Source: an uncultured Acidimicrobiaceae bacterium
GTDB taxonomy: Bacteria; Actinomycetota; Acidimicrobiia; Spongiisociales; SHLN01
Direction of reading: 5' to 3'
Length of the DNA stretch: 64,000 bases
NCBI GenBank assembly: GCA_947259275.1
Contig: CAMYMH010000011.1
Coordinates: forward strand, 1-64,000
Below the pieces are notes generated by a model. It was not told where the DNA came from. It was given only the letters and a program-made list of their open reading frames with translations, and made no database searches. The position numbers and the translations under genes are program-made. This document shows, one piece after another, positions 60,397 through 64,000 of this stretch; the stretch's first letter is position 1; the number at the start of each line of letters is the position of its first letter.

Positions 60397-61073
60397 GAGG
60401 CTTCCTCCGGCAGTGCGATGGCATAGCCGACGGCATGCACGGTGCGGATGACCCCATCGCCCAGCTTGCGCCTGACCGCCCGGATGTGGCTGTCCACGGT
60501 ACGGGCGCCCGAGCCATCCCGGTATCCCCATACCCGGCCGAGCAGCTGTTCGCGGGTCAGCACGGCGCCGCCGGCCGCCGCCAGGGTGTACAGCAGGTCG
60601 AATTCGGTCGCGGTCAGGTGAACCGGGCTGCCGTTTCGACTCACCGTCCGGGTTGCCTCGTCGATCTCGACTTCCCCGACCGTTAGCCGGGGAGCAGACG
60701 GCACTTCGGTGGCAGCTCTGCGAAGCACGGCCTGAACGCGGGCCACGAGTTCCCTCGGGCTGAACGGCTTGGTGATGTAGTCGTCGGCTCCCACCCCCAG
60801 ACCAACCAGCATGTCGGTCTCGTCGTCCTTGGCGGTCAGCATGACGACGGGTGTGCGGCGCTCCCGTTGAATCCGGCGGCACACCTCGATGCCGTCGAGC
60901 TCGGGCAGCATGAGGTCAAGCACCACGAGATCGGGACGCAGTGACAGGCAGCGCTCCACCCCGCTCTGGCCATCGGCACAGATCTCGGTGGTGAACCCCT
61001 CGCTTCGCAGCCGCGCCGCCACCACCTCGGCGATGTCGCGTTCGTCTTCGATGATGAGGATCGTCCCGGCCAT
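60393..61073 (-). CDS. OmpR/PhoB-family response regulator
   Basis: MAGTILIIEDERDIAEVVAARL receiver; VLTREQLLGRVWGYRDGSGARTVDSHIRAVRRKLGDG winged helix. Confidence 0.96.
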   Translation of the reverse strand: MAGTILIIEDERDIAEVVAARLRSEGFTTEICADGQSGVERCLSLRPDLVVLDLMLPELDGIEVCRRIQRERRTPVVMLTAKDDETDMLVGLGVGADDYITKPFSPRELVARVQAVLRRAATEVPSAPRLTVGEVEIDEATRTVSRNGSPVHLTATEFDLLYTLAAAGGAVLTREQLLGRVWGYRDGSGARTVDSHIRAVRRKLGDGVIRTVHAVGYAIALPEEAS

Positions 61074-61139
61074 CGCTGTTCAGGCTACGGGCAAACTCGG
61101 GGAAGTGTCTGGCCGCCGGCGTGAAGATCCTGTGCAGCT

Positions 61140-62582
61140 CTAGGCCGCTTGGCGGTAGATCGGGAGATCTGTCGGTCTCGGTGGCTCCGGTGCGATCGGA
61201 TCTTGGTCCTTCCCGGGTGGGTGGGTGCCGGACCCTCCCAGCACGGCTTCGAGAAGTGGGAGGGCCCGATTGACCTGGCGGGCCGAGATGACCCGGTCCC
61301 ACAGCCACTCGAATTTCTTCCACCCACCGGCGTATGCCAGGTGCCGAAGCCAGTCGCCGCGGTTGTCGTGGGAGCCGGCGCTGCGCAGGATGGAGCCCCA
61401 CCGGTAGAAGTCCCGGTAGGCACCACGGTATCCGCCCAGTAGCTGACCGGGCGTGAGGCCCCGAGGTTGATAAACGACGTCGCGGGTGGTGTATCGATCC
61501 CAATCGTCGGTGAGGATGCGGCGGTCGGCCTGCAGCCGGGTGTGGAGCCTGGTTCCCGGGTAAGGGGTAAGGATATGAAAGGTGGCCGTCTCGATCCCGG
61601 CCGAAACCGCCCACTCCACGGTGCGGTCGAAAACGCCGGCATCGTCGTGGTCGAGGCCGAACACAAAGCTGGCGTTGACCATGATGCCGAGGTCGTGAAC
61701 CCGCTTCACCACCTCGCCATAGTCGCGAGAGAGGTTCTGGGGCTTGTGATGGCCGGCCAGGTTGTCGGCGCTGAGGGTCTCGAACCCGATGAACACGCTC
61801 CGCATGCCGGCCGCCGCCGCCTCCTCCAGGAGACCCGGCCGGAGCACGGCGTCGACCGTGGAGGCGGCCTGCCACAGGCGGCCCATGCCGCCCATCCCGG
61901 CGAACAACTCGCGGGCGAAGCTGGGCTTGCCGAGCAGGTGGTCGTCGAGGAAGTACACGTGGCGCCCCGGCAGCCGTTCGATCTCGGCCAGGGCGTCGTC
62001 AACCGCCTGGGTGTAGAACCCTTGGCCACCCGTGTAGAAGGCGTCCTTGTAGCAGAAGTCGCAATGGTGGGGGCAGCCGCGCGATACGACGATCGAGTTG
62101 GGGCACAGGTAGAGGTTGCGCTTGATGAGATCTCGTCGTACCGGAGGGATTCCCACCAGGGTGCGCACCGACGACTCGTATCGGGGCTTGGGATTCCCGG
62201 CCCGGAAGTCCGCCAGGAACTCTGGCCAGGTGGCCTCGCCGGGCCCCAGGAAGATGGAATCGGCGTGGCGGGCAGCCTCGTCCGGCAAAGAGGTGACGTG
62301 GAGCCCGCCCATCGCCACGTGCACACCGCGGTGGCGATAGAGGTCGGCGATCTGGTATGACCGCCGGGCAGAGGTGATGTACACCTGAATCACAACCAGG
62401 TCCGGCTCGTCGCCCAGGTCGAGCGTCTCAACGTGCTCGTCCTGCAGCACCACCTCGTCGTCGGGGTCGAGGTGGCTCGCCAGGGTCGCCAAGCCGAGCG
62501 GAGGGACCAGCGAGTACTTGATCGGCCGCCAACCCGGGCCGGTCGCTTCGATGAGCGCCGGCAGGATCATCTTCACTCGCAC
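61140..62582 (-). CDS. B12-binding domain radical SAM protein
   Basis: N-terminal KYSLVPPLGLATLASHL; VSRGCPHHCDFCYKDAFY CxxxCxxC motif. Confidence 0.93.
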   Translation of the reverse strand: MRVKMILPALIEATGPGWRPIKYSLVPPLGLATLASHLDPDDEVVLQDEHVETLDLGDEPDLVVIQVYITSARRSYQIADLYRHRGVHVAMGGLHVTSLPDEAARHADSIFLGPGEATWPEFLADFRAGNPKPRYESSVRTLVGIPPVRRDLIKRNLYLCPNSIVVSRGCPHHCDFCYKDAFYTGGQGFYTQAVDDALAEIERLPGRHVYFLDDHLLGKPSFARELFAGMGGMGRLWQAASTVDAVLRPGLLEEAAAAGMRSVFIGFETLSADNLAGHHKPQNLSRDYGEVVKRVHDLGIMVNASFVFGLDHDDAGVFDRTVEWAVSAGIETATFHILTPYPGTRLHTRLQADRRILTDDWDRYTTRDVVYQPRGLTPGQLLGGYRGAYRDFYRWGSILRSAGSHDNRGDWLRHLAYAGGWKKFEWLWDRVISARQVNRALPLLEAVLGGSGTHPPGKDQDPIAPEPPRPTDLPIYRQAA

Positions 62583-62583
62583 G

Positions 62584-63129
62584 TCACACGCCCTGGACGT
62601 GAACGAATGCCCGCCGGGCCCTGGCCTGGTCCAGCTCGACGAACATCACCCGTTGCCAGCGACCGAGCAAGGCCTCACCCTCCACCACCGGGACGATCAC
62701 GGTTGGGGACCCGACGAGCATGGCCCGGCAATGGGCATGGCCATTCACGAACTCGTCTTCTTGCAGGTTCTCGGTCCGGAGCTCGTAATCGTCGTGCTCG
62801 TAGTAGACGCCGGCCGGGACCTGGGATTCGAGCAGCCGCCGAAAGTCGTTGAGGAACCCCGTTTCCGCCTCGTTCACCACGATGCTGGTGGTGGTGTGAG
62901 GCGTGTAGATGGTCGCCTGTCCATTGGTCAGTCCCGACCTATCGATCACCTCGTGCACGAGGCGGGTGAGATCCCAGAACTCGTTCGGCGCGGTGGTCGA
63001 GAAATGGATCACCTCGGTACGGAGAAGGGGATCCGAGGTGGCGGCCAGCACCACGGTCTTTCCGTTCGGCTCTCGAGTCGTCCAAGGGGAAGTCGTCGCG
63101 CAATCCACGGATCTCAATCCGGCCGTCAT
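62584..63129 (-). CDS. YjbQ family (UPF0047) protein, paralog of 35921-36439
   Basis: YTPHTTTSIVVNEAETGFLNDF...NGHAHCRAMLVGSPTVIVPVVEGEALLGRWQRVMFVELDQARARRAFV. Confidence 0.92.
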   Translation of the reverse strand: MTAGLRSVDCATTSPWTTREPNGKTVVLAATSDPLLRTEVIHFSTTAPNEFWDLTRLVHEVIDRSGLTNGQATIYTPHTTTSIVVNEAETGFLNDFRRLLESQVPAGVYYEHDDYELRTENLQEDEFVNGHAHCRAMLVGSPTVIVPVVEGEALLGRWQRVMFVELDQARARRAFVHVQGV

Positions 63130-63220
63130 CTCGGTCTCCTTCGTCGGCGCAGGGTCTCATCACCACCGTACGAATTGGAGATGGAGGAGTCTCACCGACC
63201 AAGTGAAGATGTCGTGCAGG

Positions 63221-63239
63221 GGAACACCTTCGGTGTTCC
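63221..63239. repeat. Perfect palindrome ggaacacc-TTC-ggtgttcc
   Basis: 8-bp arms, 3-nt centre. Confidence 0.9.
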
Positions 63240-63249
63240 TAGGAGTACG

Positions 63250-63316
63250 TTGCCGGTTGCCGGTTGCCGGTTGCCGGGTGCCGGTTGCCGTTGGGCGTGG
63301 CCGGTTGGCGGTTGGC
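63250..63316. repeat. Heptamer tandem repeat (TTGCCGG)n degenerating to (TGGCGGT), ~9 units
   Basis: ttgccgg x4, gtgccgg, ttgccgt, tgggcgt, ggccggt, tggcggt, tggc. Confidence 0.9.
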
Positions 63317-63317
63317 A

Positions 63318-63336
63318 GCTCCCGCTACGCGGGAGC
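63318..63336. repeat. Perfect palindrome gctcccgc-TAC-gcgggagc spanning the tryptophanase stop codon
   Basis: 8-bp arms; minus-strand TAG stop at 63325-63327. Confidence 0.9.
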
Positions 63337-64000
63337 GATTTCCTCAAACCGCGCCTGGAAGAATCGCAGCTCGTCTGGTTCGTAGGCGAACTGGAGGCCT
63401 TTCACATCGTCCCGGTTCTCGTAGACCCGGGCGATCGATTCGATGGTCACGTCCATGTGGGATTGGGTGTAGACCCGGCGCGGAACGGCCAGGCGGGTCA
63501 GTTCCAGCTTGGGATGGTGGTTCTCGCCCGTCTCCCGGTCACGGCCGGCCGACACGATCCCGCGTTCCATGCCTCGTACCCCGGCATCCAGATAGATGGC
63601 GGCGGTGAGGGCGGCGGCCGGGAAGTGTTCCTGGGGCAGATGGTCGAGGATCGCCCGCGCGTCGAGGAACACCGCGTGACCACCGACCGGGCGCACGATC
63701 GGGATTGCCCGCTTGATGAGGCCGTCGCCCAGATACTCGACCTGGCCGACCCGCGAACGCACGTGATCGTCCGAGGCGGCCATCTCTTCGATGCCGCGGG
63801 CGAGTGCCTCCATGTCGCGGCCCGACATGCCACCGTAGGTGTGGAGACCTTCGAAGGCCACCAGCAACGAGCGCGCTTTGCGAGCCAGCTCGGGATCGCG
63901 CAGCAGCAGGAGCCCGCCGATGTTGACGAGGTTGTCCTTCTTGGACGACACGGTGGCGCCATCCGAGTACGAGCAGATCTCCCGCAGAATGTCGTGAATC
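63325..64000 (-). CDS. tnaA: Tryptophanase / tyrosine phenol-lyase family, C-terminal part (5' end outside window)
   Basis: ICSYSDGATVSSKKDNLVNIGGLLLLRD PLP-lysine region; LAVPRRVYTQSHMDVTIESI. Confidence 0.92.
   Translation of the reverse strand, partial: IHDILREICSYSDGATVSSKKDNLVNIGGLLLLRDPELARKARSLLVAFEGLHTYGGMSGRDMEALARGIEEMAASDDHVRSRVGQVEYLGDGLIKRAIPIVRPVGGHAVFLDARAILDHLPQEHFPAAALTAAIYLDAGVRGMERGIVSAGRDRETGENHHPKLELTRLAVPRRVYTQSHMDVTIESIARVYENRDDVKGLQFAYEPDELRFFQARFEEIAPA

Noticed and set aside
63221-63239. Treating TTC-centred palindromes as definitely novel elements
   Set aside because: cc-TTCG-g centres form standard UUCG tetraloops and may be ordinary terminators; novelty is argued only from their association with heptamers and stop codons.

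Overview
The window is a gene-dense, high-GC bacterial chromosome segment, most likely actinobacterial and possibly Acidimicrobiia. Evidence for this is a bS22/AURKAIP1-like mini-protein, HspR with dnaK-grpE-dnaJ, an F420/FMN-type PPOX protein, and a sugar ABC locus with no local ATPase. I recognised about 60 protein-coding genes. They include thrC (partial), thrB, a sugar ABC transporter, a PhzF protein, a squalene/phytoene synthase-like protein, mutM-like, a CDF transporter, two two-component systems, a Ca2+-type P-ATPase with a universal stress protein, copA/copZ, cysK/CBS, lnt, a class III aminotransferase, purA/purB, two YjbQ paralogs, an aapJQMP amino-acid ABC operon, lgt, a SPFH/NfeD pair, clpB, mscL, dnaK-grpE-dnaJ-hspR, a B12-radical SAM protein and tryptophanase (partial). 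I saw no rRNA, tRNA or CRISPR array. The most interesting signal is intergenic: a dispersed family of 7-bp tandem repeats of several sequence types (CCCAAGA, CCGCCCA, CCGCCTA, TTGCCGG, GCTGGTA), often next to perfect short palindromes with 3-nt centres, several of which overlap gene stop codons. One such locus (42532-43056) brackets a solo four-helix-bundle (S23/23S-IVS-like) gene with inverted heptamer arrays and palindromes, which looks like a mobile or formerly mobile cassette. A second mosaic palindromic element occurs at about 49.7 kb and 52.9-53.2 kb and shares a palindrome module with a 76-bp repeat at 22.4 kb. Other findings are a putative HspR (HAIR-like) operator shared by clpB and dnaK, a 30-aa bS22-like gene, a frameshifted DinB-like gene, and strong SBP/permease intergenic stem-loops in both ABC operons.
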